This document shows positions 1 to 8,539 of a stretch of 64,000 nt of DNA, in pieces (positions within the stretch are counted from its first letter, which is position 1; every line of letters starts with the position of its first letter). Source of the DNA: G965222505 sp965222505 (GTDB lineage: Bacteria > Bacteroidota > Rhodothermia > Rhodothermales > DATKEJ01); the NCBI GenBank assembly GCA_965222505.1, contig OZ244956.1, positions 3,534,001-3,598,000 on the forward strand. The letters run 5' to 3'. A program made the position numbers and the translations under genes. The notes under the pieces are model-generated. The model searched no databases. It was not told the origin of the DNA and saw nothing but the letters and a program-made list of their open reading frames with translations.

Positions 1-414
1 GTCACGCCGTTTCTCGTCCCGCATCGGGAAGAGTATTCCGAGACGGTCGGCTACCATATTGCCGGGCCGAACCGGTCGGTGTTGTTCATTCCGGACGTCA
101 ACAAGTGGGCAGCATGGGACGCACAGGGCACACGCATCGAAGAGGTGCTGGCTACGGTTGATGTGGCCTATCTGGATGCCACATTTTACAATGGCGACGA
201 GTTGCCGGGCCGAAACATGGCGGATATTCCGCACCCGTTCATCGTCGAGAGCATGATGCGGTTTGCAGCGTTGCCTGCGGCTGAGCAGGCCAAGGTGCGG
301 TTCATCCATCTGAACCACAGCAATCCGGCCCTGTTGCCCGAGCGTGAGGTTCAGCAGCAGATCAAGGCTGCCGGTTTTGATCTGGCCGTAGAAGGGGAGG
401 TAGAGGTGTTATGA
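1..414 (+). CDS. MBL-fold metallo-hydrolase, PqqB-like (C-terminal part)
   Basis: The frame is open from base 1 with no start, so the N-terminal part lies outside the window. The visible 137 residues begin with a VPHREEYSETVGY stretch and continue through LFIPDVNKW, YLDATFY and FIHLNHSNP. These are typical of the second half of PqqB-like metallo-beta-lactamase-fold proteins, where late Asp and His residues bind metal. The substrate is unknown. No other pyrroloquinoline quinone genes are visible, so a role in PQQ synthesis is not supported. The TGA stop overlaps the ATG of the next gene by four bases, so the two are probably co-transcribed. Confidence 0.8.
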   Translation, partial: VTPFLVPHREEYSETVGYHIAGPNRSVLFIPDVNKWAAWDAQGTRIEEVLATVDVAYLDATFYNGDELPGRNMADIPHPFIVESMMRFAALPAAEQAKVRFIHLNHSNPALLPEREVQQQIKAAGFDLAVEGEVEVL

Positions 415-1379
415 GCCTGAAACGCTGGTGGCAAACCACCCTCAACCCTGAAAGGTATCACGGGCCTACGGCCAGGCAGCCGTATTTCGAGGGATGGTAT
501 TACAAACTGGTCGATCCGACGGGTACGCACACATTGGCTGTTATTCCCGGTATTTTTCTGGGAGAGGATCCGGACCGGCATCATGCCTTCGTACAGATTT
601 TCGAGGGGGCTACAGGCCGCGTCGAACACATCCGATACCCGGTGCAAGCCTTTGAAGCCACATCGGAGGGGTTTGACATCCGCATCGGCCCGAATCGGTT
701 CAGTCGTACGGCAATCACCCTGGACCTGCCTGATGTTAAGGGAACGGTGGATCTCATCAAGCCGGTGCCCTGGCCGGTGACGGTCCGTTCGCCCGGCATC
801 ATGGGCTGGTATGCCTGGGTGCCGACGATGGAGTGCTACCACGGTGTTGTGAGCCTGGATCATGGCTTGGCCGGGCGCTTACAACTTGGCGAGGCAACCG
901 TAGACTTTACAGGTGGGCGTGGGTATACAGAGAAGGACTGGGGCCAGAACTTTCCGAAGACGTGGGTCTGGATGCAATCGAACCATTTTGAAACCGAGGG
1001 CACCAGTCTCACGGCTTCCATCGCCCAGATTCCCTGGCGGCGTACCACGTTTCCAGGTTTCATCGTGGGGTTCTGGCACGGCGGCACCTTGCATCGGTTT
1101 GCCACCTATACCGGCGCCAAGGTTGAACACCTGCACGTGGGTGACACCGAAGTCCAGTGGACCCTCACCAACCGCACCCACCGCCTAGACCTCCGTGCCC
1201 AACGTGTTCCCGGCGCGATGCTCTACGCGCCCACCCCTAAAGACATGATTCCGCGTGTGGAAGAAACCGTCCAGGCCACGGTCGAAGTTACGCTTGCCAC
1301 ACAAGCGGGCATGGTGGTTTTTGAAGGTACAGGACGCTATGCCGGGTTAGAGGTGATGGGGGAAGGGTTGGGTTGGTAA
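411..1379 (+). CDS. Tocopherol cyclase-like family protein
   Basis: A 322-residue protein with the hallmarks of the tocopherol cyclase family: an N-terminal PYFEGWYYKLVDPTG block (about residues 24-38), then RGYTEKDWGQNFPKTWVWMQ in the middle (about 165-184). In plants this family closes the chromanol ring of tocopherol. Many bacterial members occur outside tocopherol producers and their substrate is not known, so I would not assign that reaction. No signal peptide is obvious. It overlaps the preceding MBL-fold gene by four bases (ATGA), which points to translational coupling. Confidence 0.85.
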   Translation: MSLKRWWQTTLNPERYHGPTARQPYFEGWYYKLVDPTGTHTLAVIPGIFLGEDPDRHHAFVQIFEGATGRVEHIRYPVQAFEATSEGFDIRIGPNRFSRTAITLDLPDVKGTVDLIKPVPWPVTVRSPGIMGWYAWVPTMECYHGVVSLDHGLAGRLQLGEATVDFTGGRGYTEKDWGQNFPKTWVWMQSNHFETEGTSLTASIAQIPWRRTTFPGFIVGFWHGGTLHRFATYTGAKVEHLHVGDTEVQWTLTNRTHRLDLRAQRVPGAMLYAPTPKDMIPRVEETVQATVEVTLATQAGMVVFEGTGRYAGLEVMGEGLGW

Positions 1380-1391
1380 TTGGTGATTGAG

Positions 1392-1421
1392 TTGCTTGAA
1401 CGGAGCGCTATGCTTTATATT
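1392..1421 (+). promoter_or_regulatory. Possible promoter of tRNA-Leu
   Basis: TTGCTT (1392-1397) and TATATT (1416-1421) are separated by 18 bases and end 14 bases before the tRNA 5' end, a sigma-70-like arrangement. The call rests on position and match to consensus only. Confidence 0.4.
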
Positions 1422-1435
1422 AGCGGCCCTTATTT

Positions 1436-1519
1436 GCCGGAGTGGTGGAATTGGTAGACACGCAGCACTCAAAATGCTGTGTCCTTACGGACGTGTCGGT
1501 TCGAGTCCGACCTCCGGTA
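1436..1519 (+). tRNA. tRNA-Leu (anticodon CAA)
   Basis: The 84-nt sequence folds as a class II tRNA. The acceptor arms GCCGGAG (1436-1442) and CTCCGGT (1512-1518) pair over seven bases, with A1519 as discriminator. The anticodon stem CAGCA/TGCTG encloses the loop CTCAAAA, so the anticodon is CAA and reads UUG. A long variable arm follows, then the T arm with GTTCGAGTC. The CCA end is not encoded. The short reading frame running through the tRNA is not a gene. Confidence 0.97.
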
Positions 1520-1761
1520 CAAAAAAAGATCTCGTAACCCTGGGATGTGTCGATACGGGACGGTGTGTTCGAGGGCTACCACAGGCCGTGCGCTCGCAGG
1601 AATTGGTTGTTTGGCATTTGAGAATTTTTCAGGCCTTGATTTCTTTTTTGGGTCATAGTATTTATCTTACCAAAGAGGTGAATGTTTACTTGGGGAGGCT
1701 TGTAAACATATTCTGTTGCGTTGGCTTTGGTTAACTCAGCGGGTATTTATGGAGGTAAAGT

Positions 1762-2901
1762 ATGGAGGTACGTACCCTAGACGGGACGGGTTTGCGTGAT
1801 ATTGAGGATCAGTTGGAGCAAATCTCTCGGTCTTCGTTTTCACCATCGGTTGCGGTGGTCTTCTCGTCTCCGGCCTGTGCATATACCAGCATTGCCCAGC
1901 TCCTGGGCCGGTACGGTATTCAGGTGTTTGGCTGCACAACAGCCGGTGAAATCCACGACGATAAGGTTCTGGATGCTAGTGTTGTTGTTATGTTGCTCGA
2001 TCCACCGCCGGATACCTTCAAGATTTATTTTTCTGAGTCGGGTGTAAAATCGACCTTTAATTTAGGCAAGGCCTTAGGGCATTATGCCACGTTGATCTAT
2101 GACAGTCCCGGCATCCTCGTGCTCTCAGCAGGATTGACCAGGGATGGGGAGGAATTGGTGGAGGGCATTACAGCAGGAGCACAGCGCAATCTTCCGCTTT
2201 TCGGTGGCCTTGCCGGGGACGATTTCGATATGATCGACTCCTTTGTTTTTTCCCATGAGCACGTCACCAATGATGGTATTGTCGCGCTCGTGGTTGACCA
2301 ACGCAAACTCCAAGTTCGGGGCGTGGCTACAAGTGGATGGCAACCGGTAGGCATAGAGAAAACCATTACCATGTCTGAAGGCAATGTGATCTACCGCATA
2401 GACAATCAACCTGCCCTGGACGTAATGATCAAGTATTTTGGTATCGATGAGAACATTGACATGCACAGGGGCATCGTCGAGACGTTTGGTGTACAACATC
2501 CCCTCTTTGTATACCGTGCTGATGGATCAACCGTAATGCGAGCCCCTTTGTTAGGGTGCGCGGAAAAGCGATCCATCATCTGTGCTGGAGGCGTAGCCCA
2601 GGGCTCAAAAGTCAAATTTGGTTTGCCGCCAACACCAGATGTCATTCAAGATGTTATTGGTGATGCTGAATCTTTAAAAGTGCGGGTACCAGAGGTCGAT
2701 GCCTTGATCATGTTTTCCTGCAAGGCCCGGCACTATGCGCTGGGACCGATGATGGTTGATGAAGTGGCCGGTGTACGTAGTGTCTGGGAAGCTCCGATGG
2801 TCGGTCTGTTCACCTATGGTGAAATAGGCGCTGTTCGAGGTCAATCCTGTGCCTTTCACAACGAAACTTGCATGCTGACGACGCTTCACTATCGCGCATA
2901 A
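1762..2901 (+). CDS. FIST N/C domain sensory protein
   Basis: A complete 379-residue FIST protein. The N-terminal FIST domain has VVFSSPACAYTSIAQLL and VFGCTTAGEI (about residues 28-60). The FIST_C domain has ALIMFSCKARHYALG and GLFTYGEIGA near the C-terminus. FIST proteins are thought to bind small ligands, perhaps amino acids, and usually work with histidine kinases or cyclic-nucleotide signalling. This copy stands alone, about 240 bases after tRNA-Leu, with an AlkB gene converging on it. A strong GGAGG ribosome site lies just before the ATG. A second FIST protein at 52948-54096 is paired with a kinase. Confidence 0.9.
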   Translation: MEVRTLDGTGLRDIEDQLEQISRSSFSPSVAVVFSSPACAYTSIAQLLGRYGIQVFGCTTAGEIHDDKVLDASVVVMLLDPPPDTFKIYFSESGVKSTFNLGKALGHYATLIYDSPGILVLSAGLTRDGEELVEGITAGAQRNLPLFGGLAGDDFDMIDSFVFSHEHVTNDGIVALVVDQRKLQVRGVATSGWQPVGIEKTITMSEGNVIYRIDNQPALDVMIKYFGIDENIDMHRGIVETFGVQHPLFVYRADGSTVMRAPLLGCAEKRSIICAGGVAQGSKVKFGLPPTPDVIQDVIGDAESLKVRVPEVDALIMFSCKARHYALGPMMVDEVAGVRSVWEAPMVGLFTYGEIGAVRGQSCAFHNETCMLTTLHYRA

Positions 2902-2921
2902 CTTGATTGCGCAGTACATAA

Positions 2922-3515
2922 TCAGAAGGGTTCCCAACCATATCGTCTGAAGGTGAGGTTCAGGCGGGGCTCCGTACAGTCCGGGTCAAGGGGAATGGCG
3001 TGTTCGTAAAGGTCCTGGCATCCCTCGCCCATGAATATCAAGCTTCCGGAAGCCAGCCGGATCTTGAAGCGCTCGGTGGAATCAGATACGCTGCGGAGGA
3101 CGAATTCGCGTTCGGCCCCCAGGCTCAGGGAGGCGATGGCCGCAGTCGATCCATAGGCTGGCAAATCCTGGTGAAACATGACCCCCTCGGATCCATCGCG
3201 GTAGAAGACACTTCGGGCCACATGGAATCGAATACCGATCAGGTTCTTGATCCGGTCTCGTACACGGGCCAGGGAAGCAGGCCAGGGCGAACGGCCACCC
3301 CATACCTCAGGGAAAGCCTCAAATGAAGTCAGTTCGGAATCGGCGAACAGGTAGGTGCCGGTTTCTGCAATGGCTTCGTTTCCATCAGCCATCTTCACCA
3401 CCTTGTTGGTTACATTAAAGCCGGTTGTAAGCTCGGAAAAGAGGGCTTCCGCCTCTGCCGCCGTCAGAAAATCGGCCTTATAACGTACATCACACTTGAG
3501 GGGTAAGGGTCTCAT
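2922..3515 (-). CDS. AlkB-family 2-oxoglutarate/Fe(II) dioxygenase
   Basis: A 197-residue protein with the AlkB core. The Fe ligands are HQD in GVMFHQDLPAYG (about residues 115-117) and a distal His in DLYEHAIP. The closing RLNLTFRRYG block supplies the Arg that binds 2-oxoglutarate. An intervening IASLSLGAEREFVLR strand matches the family fold. AlkB enzymes oxidatively demethylate alkylated nucleic acids, and some act on protein or tRNA. Its start overlaps the stop of the upstream TPR gene by four bases, so the two form an operon. Length and motifs are normal for the family; the exact substrate cannot be read from sequence. Confidence 0.88.
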   Translation of the reverse strand: MRPLPLKCDVRYKADFLTAAEAEALFSELTTGFNVTNKVVKMADGNEAIAETGTYLFADSELTSFEAFPEVWGGRSPWPASLARVRDRIKNLIGIRFHVARSVFYRDGSEGVMFHQDLPAYGSTAAIASLSLGAEREFVLRSVSDSTERFKIRLASGSLIFMGEGCQDLYEHAIPLDPDCTEPRLNLTFRRYGWEPF

Positions 3516-4408
3516 GTTGGAGTGGTTTCTTCGCCGGCTTTCAGGGTTTGTACGCGTCTGCGAACATCTTTGTAACTGATGTCCCGTGCATAGACCCGGT
3601 TGAAGTGATGCAGGGCCTGGGCCGGGTCGTCCTGGTGTTCATAGAGGATGCCCAGGTAATAATGGACCTCGGTGAGCGTGTCTGTGAGTACGCGTTTGTG
3701 CAGTGGGGCCTGTTCAAGGGTCTGAATCGCCAGGTCCAGCCGACCGGCGGCTTCTAAGGCTTTAGCCAGTTTGAGCAAGGATTCAGGGGCGTACGGCGCG
3801 GCTTCAAGGAGCCGCTGTGCGTGGTAGACGGCTTCTTCAGGTTGGTTCATGGCTACGTAGGCCTCAGAGAGTGCCGTCTCAACTTCCGGCAAACCCGGCA
3901 CCCGTTCCGCGACCAGCGAAAGGGCTTCGACGGCTTCATCATGACGGCCTTGTTGGCTCATCAGCAGGCCCAGCCAGTAGAGGGCATCGCTGTTAGAGGG
4001 GTTCAGATAGTGGGCATCCTGAAGGTGTTTCAACGCCACACCGGTCTGGTTCTTTTTGAGCGCGCTTATTGCTTTGCGTACCCGCCGCATCGACTGCTGT
4101 TTCGGTCGGCTTCGCCAGACCAGCCAACTGATGAGGTAGACGGCCCACATTGGTGGAAAGACTGCCAGAATAACCGCAACGGCCATCAACACGTGTTTGC
4201 CCCGCCGCTTGAACAGACTGCCTGTCTGCCGCGTCACGAGGGCGGGTGCTTCTGCCTCCGCCTCGGTCTTTGCCTTGACGAGGCCGTGTTTATCGCTTCG
4301 CTTCGACGGGGCCAAGTGTTTCCGGGTTACAATTGCGGCGTGGGGGGCCGGTCTGAGGGCTAAGGTGTTGGTTCCTGCCATGTTTTCGGCTTTGGTTAAT
4401 CCTTTCAT
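3512..4408 (-). CDS. Membrane-anchored TPR protein
   Basis: 298 residues. A charged N-terminal tail (1-70) is followed by one hydrophobic segment at about 73-98 and then several tetratricopeptide repeats, including DALYWLGLLMSQQGRHDEAVEAL, EAVYHAQRLLEAAP and LAIQTLEQAP. It is probably anchored in the inner membrane with a TPR scaffold for protein contacts. The first ATG was chosen; an internal Met at residue 10 (4381) is an alternative. It is the first gene of a pair with the AlkB-like gene (4-base overlap). No specific function is recognised. Confidence 0.78.
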   Translation of the reverse strand: MKGLTKAENMAGTNTLALRPAPHAAIVTRKHLAPSKRSDKHGLVKAKTEAEAEAPALVTRQTGSLFKRRGKHVLMAVAVILAVFPPMWAVYLISWLVWRSRPKQQSMRRVRKAISALKKNQTGVALKHLQDAHYLNPSNSDALYWLGLLMSQQGRHDEAVEALSLVAERVPGLPEVETALSEAYVAMNQPEEAVYHAQRLLEAAPYAPESLLKLAKALEAAGRLDLAIQTLEQAPLHKRVLTDTLTEVHYYLGILYEHQDDPAQALHHFNRVYARDISYKDVRRRVQTLKAGEETTPT

Positions 4409-4553
4409 TGATCATCTATTGTGGTGAGGCTTCTGCCCTGAGTTCATGCACCTCCTCAGCCTGCTGCTTGACAGGGCATAATTCTCATACGTGACATTTG
4501 AGCCGAGGGTTCAGCAGGGATTTATATTCGACATCCGGCTGGATTCATTCAGC

Positions 4554-4906
4554 TTAGCCCGCACCGATGGTAAGGGTTTGCCGGTCGGTAAAGGTCTCGT
4601 TGGGCAAGAGCTGTGCGGCATCGCCCGACCAGAAATCAGCATCCAGCCCTTTGAGGTACGCCAGGGTTCGTTCCGTGGAGAGGACCCGTGTCGAACACGA
4701 TGCGCGTACCGTCGCCGGACCAGGAGGATGAAAAGTCATCGCCGGGACTGGTCGTTACGGCAATGGGATCAGAACCGTCCAGCGGCACGATGTAGATGTC
4801 GTTGTTGCCGCCGCGGTCAGAGACGCTCAAGAGTTGATCGCAGGCCGGCCCATTGTCGGTGCCGGGGTTATGGGTGAGCCGGGTCTCATTGGAGCCGTCG
4901 GCACGT
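4554..4906 (-). pseudogene. Remnant of a TolB-like (PD40) beta-propeller protein
   Basis: Reading leftward, SNETRLTHNPGTDNGPA is followed by VSDRGGNNDIYIVPLDGSDP and SSSWSGDGTRIVFDT. These are classic PD40/TolB propeller blades. The frame then shifts and continues as LAYLKGLDADFWSGDAAQLL before a TAA at 4554. The junction between GPA and VSDRGG has lost part of a blade. No start is present: upstream the coding similarity stops next to the cold-shock terminator. This is a decayed fragment of a larger secreted propeller protein. Confidence 0.7.
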
Positions 4907-4930
4907 TTTCATGCAAACATTGCCCCATAC

Positions 4931-4966
4931 AAAAAGCCCGATGCCTTGGAGGCACCGGGCTTTTTT
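4931..4966. terminator. Bidirectional Rho-independent terminator
   Basis: An inverted repeat, AAAAAGCCCGATGCC and GGCACCGGGCTTTTTT around TTGGA, gives a GC-rich stem with A-runs and T-runs on either side. It can terminate in both directions. It lies downstream of the leftward cold-shock gene, beyond one copy of the 64-bp palindrome. Confidence 0.85.
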
Positions 4967-5007
4967 GCTTACACAGGATTATGAATCCTGTAGACTTATC
5001 AGCTGAT

Positions 5008-5071
5008 GTTACGCCGCTTGTCGTTGATCTTGTGCATTTTGACAAGGTTGAATGGGCCAAGACGGCATAAC
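5008..5071 (+). repeat. 64-bp palindromic element, copy 1
   Basis: It starts GTTACGCCGCTTG and ends CAAGACGGCATAAC, so the two ends pair over about 13 bases with one bulged A. An inner imperfect hairpin (TTTTGAC AAG GTTGAA) uses G-T pairs. Copies at 6010-6073 (opposite orientation) and 35322-35385 have exactly the same length. It sits 16 bases past the stop of the cold-shock gene. Confidence 0.85.
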
Positions 5072-5087
5072 ATGACTTATCAGGTTC

Positions 5088-5294
5088 TTAGCCACGCTGG
5101 ACGTTGACGGCTTTGAGACCACGGTCGGTTTCTTCGAGTTCGTAAGAAACGGGCTCGCCTTCGCTCATGGGTTCGAAGTTGCCAAGTCCTTCTACGGCGG
5201 TCCAGTGGACGAAAGCGTCTTTGTGGCTGTCGTCTTGGTCGATAAAGCCAAAGCCTTTATCGGCATTGAACCATTTGATTTTGCCTGTCGGCAT
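5088..5294 (-). CDS. Cold-shock domain protein, CspA family
   Basis: 68 residues with the whole cold-shock fold. MPTGKIKWFNADKGFGFI contains RNP1 (KGFGFI), and KDAFVHW is RNP2. The protein ends in LKAVNVQRG. It binds single-stranded RNA and DNA and probably acts as an RNA chaperone. A longer open frame extends upstream, but the Csp fold begins at this ATG, which has GAGGA eight to nine bases before it. The long upstream region to about 5480 may be a 5' leader, common in cold-shock genes; no specific structure was worked out. A palindromic element and then a strong terminator follow. Confidence 0.95.
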   Translation of the reverse strand: MPTGKIKWFNADKGFGFIDQDDSHKDAFVHWTAVEGLGNFEPMSEGEPVSYELEETDRGLKAVNVQRG

Positions 5295-5480
5295 AGTACT
5301 ATCCTCAATTGTTGAATGAATGTGCGTGGTCCTACTAACAGAAAAGGCCCACTGTACAACGGCAGTAAAACGATCTACCTTTCTACAGAGAGCCTTATTG
5401 CTACTAAGAACCGGCACGATACGAATTGCGATAAACGCATACCTTACACCAACTACGTAACGCACTTGTTCCGCAGTATT

Positions 5481-5982
5481 TTATCCGCGTGTCAATAGAG
5501 GGATGCGAAGGAGGTACATGTCGGCGGTGATGTAGAGGGTGCTTCCCGAAGGCGCAGTTGGCGGTAGCGACGGTGGTGTTGATGGTGCCGAGGTGGTTAC
5601 CATCCGGTGAAAACACCAGCACACCACCGGGGCCGGTGGCGAACAGGTTGCCCTGATGGCCTACCTTCAGACCGTCCGGCATGCCGGGTTTATCAGCTGT
5701 CAGATGGATGGCATCAAGGAAGATCCTGTCATTGGAAAGGGTGCCGTCTTCCTGCACATCATAGGCCATCCAGATGGGCCGTTCCGGGTCCGAGTTGGCC
5801 ACATAGAGCGTCTTTTCATCCGGCGAAAAGGCAATGCCGTTTGGGCGAGAGAGTGCATCGGATGCGATCAACGCGTCCAGCGCCGGGTCCAGGCGGTCCA
5901 CAGCACCCAGGGTTTGCGCGGGGTTCAGGTCTGGCGCTGGCTGTTGCGTTTCGCCTGTCATGCACGACCTTGCACTATGCAT
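5481..5982 (-). pseudogene. Truncated, frameshifted SMP-30/gluconolactonase-like gene
   Basis: Leftward reading gives LSRPNGIAFSPDEKTLYVAN, then MPDGLKVGHQGNLFATGPGGV and VFSPDGNHLG, the C-terminal half of an SMP-30/gluconolactonase propeller. After TANCAFG the frame shifts. The expected ending TLYITADMYLLRI is still readable in the next frame, up to the TAA at 5481. The N-terminal half, roughly 150 residues in the family, is missing: the similarity stops at about 5970, some 30 bases before palindrome copy 2. It is therefore a pseudogene with both a truncation and a frameshift. The two separate lesions make a single sequencing error an insufficient explanation. Confidence 0.82.
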
Positions 5983-6009
5983 GAGTGGACATTACCTTTA
6001 ATCAGTCCT

Positions 6010-6073
6010 GTTACGCCGTCTTGACCCATTCGACATGGTCGAATTGCACAAGATCAACGACAAGCGGCGTAAC
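6010..6073 (-). repeat. 64-bp palindromic element, copy 2 (inverted)
   Basis: The reverse complement of this copy matches copies 1 and 3 end to end: GTTACGCCGCTTG at one end, CAAGACGGCGTAAC at the other, and a perfect inner hairpin ATTCGAC CAT GTCGAAT. It separates the broken SMP-30-like gene from the Vgb-like gene and may contribute a leader structure to the latter. Confidence 0.85.
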
Positions 6074-6136
6074 ATCGGCTAATCCAGTCGCCGCTTTTCC
6101 ACCGGCTTGTTATCCACCCAGACCAAAGGTCTCCTC

Positions 6137-7132
6137 ATGTACACCAGCTTGACGACCCTCATCGGCATCCTCGCATTTTGGTTGATGATACCGGCCCCGG
6201 CTCAGCCTATTGTAGACGACGTTGACATCCGGGAATGGGATGTCCCCTGGGAGCAAAGCCGACCCCGTGATCCGTATGTAGATGGTGAGGGCCGCGTCTG
6301 GTTCTGCGGCCAGCGTACCAACTACATCGCATACCTGAACCCCAAAACAGGCCGGTTCAAACAGTATGAATTGCCGTCGGGTACCCATCCGCACAACCTC
6401 ATTATCGACGAGGAAAACTTCGTATGGTACGCGGGTAACCGAAACGCTCATATCGGCAAACTCGACCCTGAGACCGGCGAGATCGTTCAGTTTCCGATGC
6501 CGGACCCGGCCGCACGCGATCCGCATACGCTGGTCTTCACGAAAACGGGGGATATCTGGTTTACCGTTCAGGGCGGTAACTTCATTGGCCGGTTGAAGAC
6601 GAAAAGCGGGGATGTGGATCTGGTACCGGTCTCGAAGCCGGGATCGCGGCCCTACGGCATCAAAATGGATGCGGAGGACCGTCCTTGGGTCGTACTCTTC
6701 GGTACCAACAGAATCGCCACGGTTGATCCAGAGACGTTGGCCCTGGAAGAAATTGAACTGCCCCGGAGCGAAGCCCGGCCCCGCCGCGTCGAAATCACGC
6801 CGGCCGGTTTGTGGTACGTCGACTATGCCGGGGGCTTCCTGGGACGGCTTAACCCCAAGACACGCGATATTCGGGAGTGGGCCCTGCCGGCCGGGAAAGA
6901 TTCTCGACCCTACGGCACAGCCGCTGATGCTGAGGGGCGCATCTGGATCGCCCAGTCCGGTCCAGACCCCAACACGCTTGTGGGGTTCGACCCCGAGACC
7001 GAGCAGTTCTTTGGTGAGACCGTCATTCCCAGTGGCGGCGGCACCATCCGGCACATGTACTATCATCCCCCCACACGGGAAATCTGGTTTGGGGCGGATA
7101 CCAACACTATAGGCCGTGCTGTTGTCCCGTAG
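6137..7132 (+). CDS. Vgb-like (streptogramin lyase family) beta-propeller, exported
   Basis: About 331 residues. A hydrophobic signal peptide (MYTSLTTLIGILAFWLMIPA) is followed by repeated blades of the type G-x-IW-F and IGKLDPETGEI, as in virginiamycin B lyase-like seven-bladed propellers. Examples are NAHIGKLDPETGEIVQFPMP, GGNFIGRL, and GGTIRHMYYHP near the end. The family name does not prove antibiotic lyase activity; most members are of unknown function. I chose the ATG at 6137 because it directly precedes the signal peptide; a start ten codons earlier is possible. The next gene begins within or just after its end, so they are likely one transcript. Confidence 0.8.
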   Translation: MYTSLTTLIGILAFWLMIPAPAQPIVDDVDIREWDVPWEQSRPRDPYVDGEGRVWFCGQRTNYIAYLNPKTGRFKQYELPSGTHPHNLIIDEENFVWYAGNRNAHIGKLDPETGEIVQFPMPDPAARDPHTLVFTKTGDIWFTVQGGNFIGRLKTKSGDVDLVPVSKPGSRPYGIKMDAEDRPWVVLFGTNRIATVDPETLALEEIELPRSEARPRRVEITPAGLWYVDYAGGFLGRLNPKTRDIREWALPAGKDSRPYGTAADAEGRIWIAQSGPDPNTLVGFDPETEQFFGETVIPSGGGTIRHMYYHPPTREIWFGADTNTIGRAVVP

Positions 7133-7145
7133 GATCTCACGTACG

Positions 7146-7658
7146 ATGTATGTGGGGGTTCTGGGCTTGCTCGGCCTGCTCGCGGTCCGGTATCCTGATC
7201 CGCCACCTCCGGCGCATACCGGTGGCTTCGGAGAACCGACGTGTCACACCTGCCACTTCGATGGACCGCTTAATGCGCCCAAAGGAGGCCTTCGGGTAGC
7301 GGGATTTCCGGAAGCCTTCACCCTCGGCCAAACCTACCCGATTACCGTCTACCTTACCCACCCCGAGATGCGGCGCAGTGGGTTTCAGTTGGCCGCCCGG
7401 TACCCTGACGGCACGCAGGCCGGTCGCTTTGTTCAGGCCGACGGTATTGCGCTGGATACCCTGGGCGGCATTGCCTATGTACGCCCCACCCGCGCACCCT
7501 GGATAGCCGATTCGGCCCGGTGGCATTTCACCTGGGTAGCACCGGCCATTGCCGATTCGGTCATCATTCATGTTTCGGCCAATGCAGCGAATGGAGATGA
7601 CTCGGACTTCGGGGATTTAATTTATACGTGGACGGTACGTTTCCACACATTCCCCTAG
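7146..7658 (+). CDS. Exported CxxCH protein with choice-of-anchor V (reelin-like) domain
   Basis: About 170 residues. A short hydrophobic N-terminus (MYVGVLGLLGLLAV) precedes GGFGEPTCHTCHFDGPLN, whose CHTCH is a c-type heme-binding motif. The rest is a beta-rich domain (YPITVYLTHPEMRRSGFQLAARYPDGTQAGRF) like the choice-of-anchor V or reelin-like domain that follows such motifs in Bacteroidota. It is probably a periplasmic or surface protein, possibly heme-bearing. The ATG at 7146 is preferred; a GTG at 7116 overlapping the Vgb-like gene is possible. It follows that propeller gene immediately, so the two may act together in a redox or surface role (inference). Confidence 0.72.
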   Translation: MYVGVLGLLGLLAVRYPDPPPPAHTGGFGEPTCHTCHFDGPLNAPKGGLRVAGFPEAFTLGQTYPITVYLTHPEMRRSGFQLAARYPDGTQAGRFVQADGIALDTLGGIAYVRPTRAPWIADSARWHFTWVAPAIADSVIIHVSANAANGDDSDFGDLIYTWTVRFHTFP

Positions 7659-7687
7659 GAAACGGTCGGTACGCACAACTTGAATCT

Positions 7688-8266
7688 TCAGCTTTTGCTG
7701 TCTCTTTTAAATTCGCGCTTTAACCAGGCTCGGGCCATGCGCCACTCACGCGCAACGGTGGCGGGGGAGATGCCCAGGGCTTCGGCGGTTTCATCTACGG
7801 TCAGGCCACTAAAGAACCGGCATTCTACAATCCGGCAGGCTCGTTCATTGATTTTTTCCAGGGTGAGCAGGGCATCATCAAGGGCTACGATTTCATCTGC
7901 CCTGTTGAAGACCGCCTGGCCGGCGGCTTCGTTGAGGGTAACGTGGATTTGATCCCCACCGCCGCGTTTCTGTGCTTTTCGGTCTCGGGCATAATTGGAC
8001 AGAATGCGGCGCATGGCCTGGGCGGCCACGGCAAAAAAATGAGTACGGTCGTTCCAGTCCCGGTTGCGGTAATCGACCATTTTAAGATAGGCCTCATGGA
8101 CCAGGGCGGTTGCATTCAGGGTATGATCCGCCCGTTCCCCGTCGAGATGCCGCCGGGCCATTACACGCAGGTCTGCGTAGACAGCAGCCAGCAATTCTTC
8201 CAATGCTTCGGGGCGGCCACCGCGCAGGTCAGACAGCAATTGGGTAACGGCGTGCGTACGTTCCAT
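7688..8266 (-). CDS. ECF sigma factor, TIGR02999-like
   Basis: 192 residues. The sigma-2 region has DLRVMARRHLDGERADHTLNATALVHEAYLKM, and sigma-4 has ECRFFSGLTVDETAEALGISPATVAREWRMARAWLKREF. The LNATALVHEAYLK signature places it with the TIGR02999-type ECF factors common in Acidobacteria, Planctomycetes and Rhodothermota. The frame is open farther upstream, but the fold begins at the Met chosen (8266). No anti-sigma factor or Ser/Thr kinase gene is adjacent, so its signal is unknown. It is transcribed away from lepA and from the structured RNA region. A paralogue sits at 30193-30762. Confidence 0.92.
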   Translation of the reverse strand: MERTHAVTQLLSDLRGGRPEALEELLAAVYADLRVMARRHLDGERADHTLNATALVHEAYLKMVDYRNRDWNDRTHFFAVAAQAMRRILSNYARDRKAQKRGGGDQIHVTLNEAAGQAVFNRADEIVALDDALLTLEKINERACRIVECRFFSGLTVDETAEALGISPATVAREWRMARAWLKREFKRDSKS

Positions 8267-8539
8267 GTAAGGGATCTCGATCAATAGCCTCCAGCCGAGC
8301 TGGTAAAATACAGGGGGGAATCCTGTGCAGGAATGTAGGGAAACCCGACGGATATTCTCAAATGAGCGCATAATTAAGGGGGGAAACTCATCTTTTCTAA
8401 AAAAAATGCACGGATCGTGACAGACTTTGAACAAATCCTGTGCCTTTATAAGTGTACATGATGACGAAAGAGGGCTTGCCTCTGAAAATTGCCTTCCGAG
8501 TAACATGTACGAATGACGGTTATCTCTACTGGATCTTTT

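Noticed and set aside
6110..7066. A 318-codon open frame opposite the Vgb-like gene
   Set aside because: Mirror of a repeated propeller gene; no domain seen.
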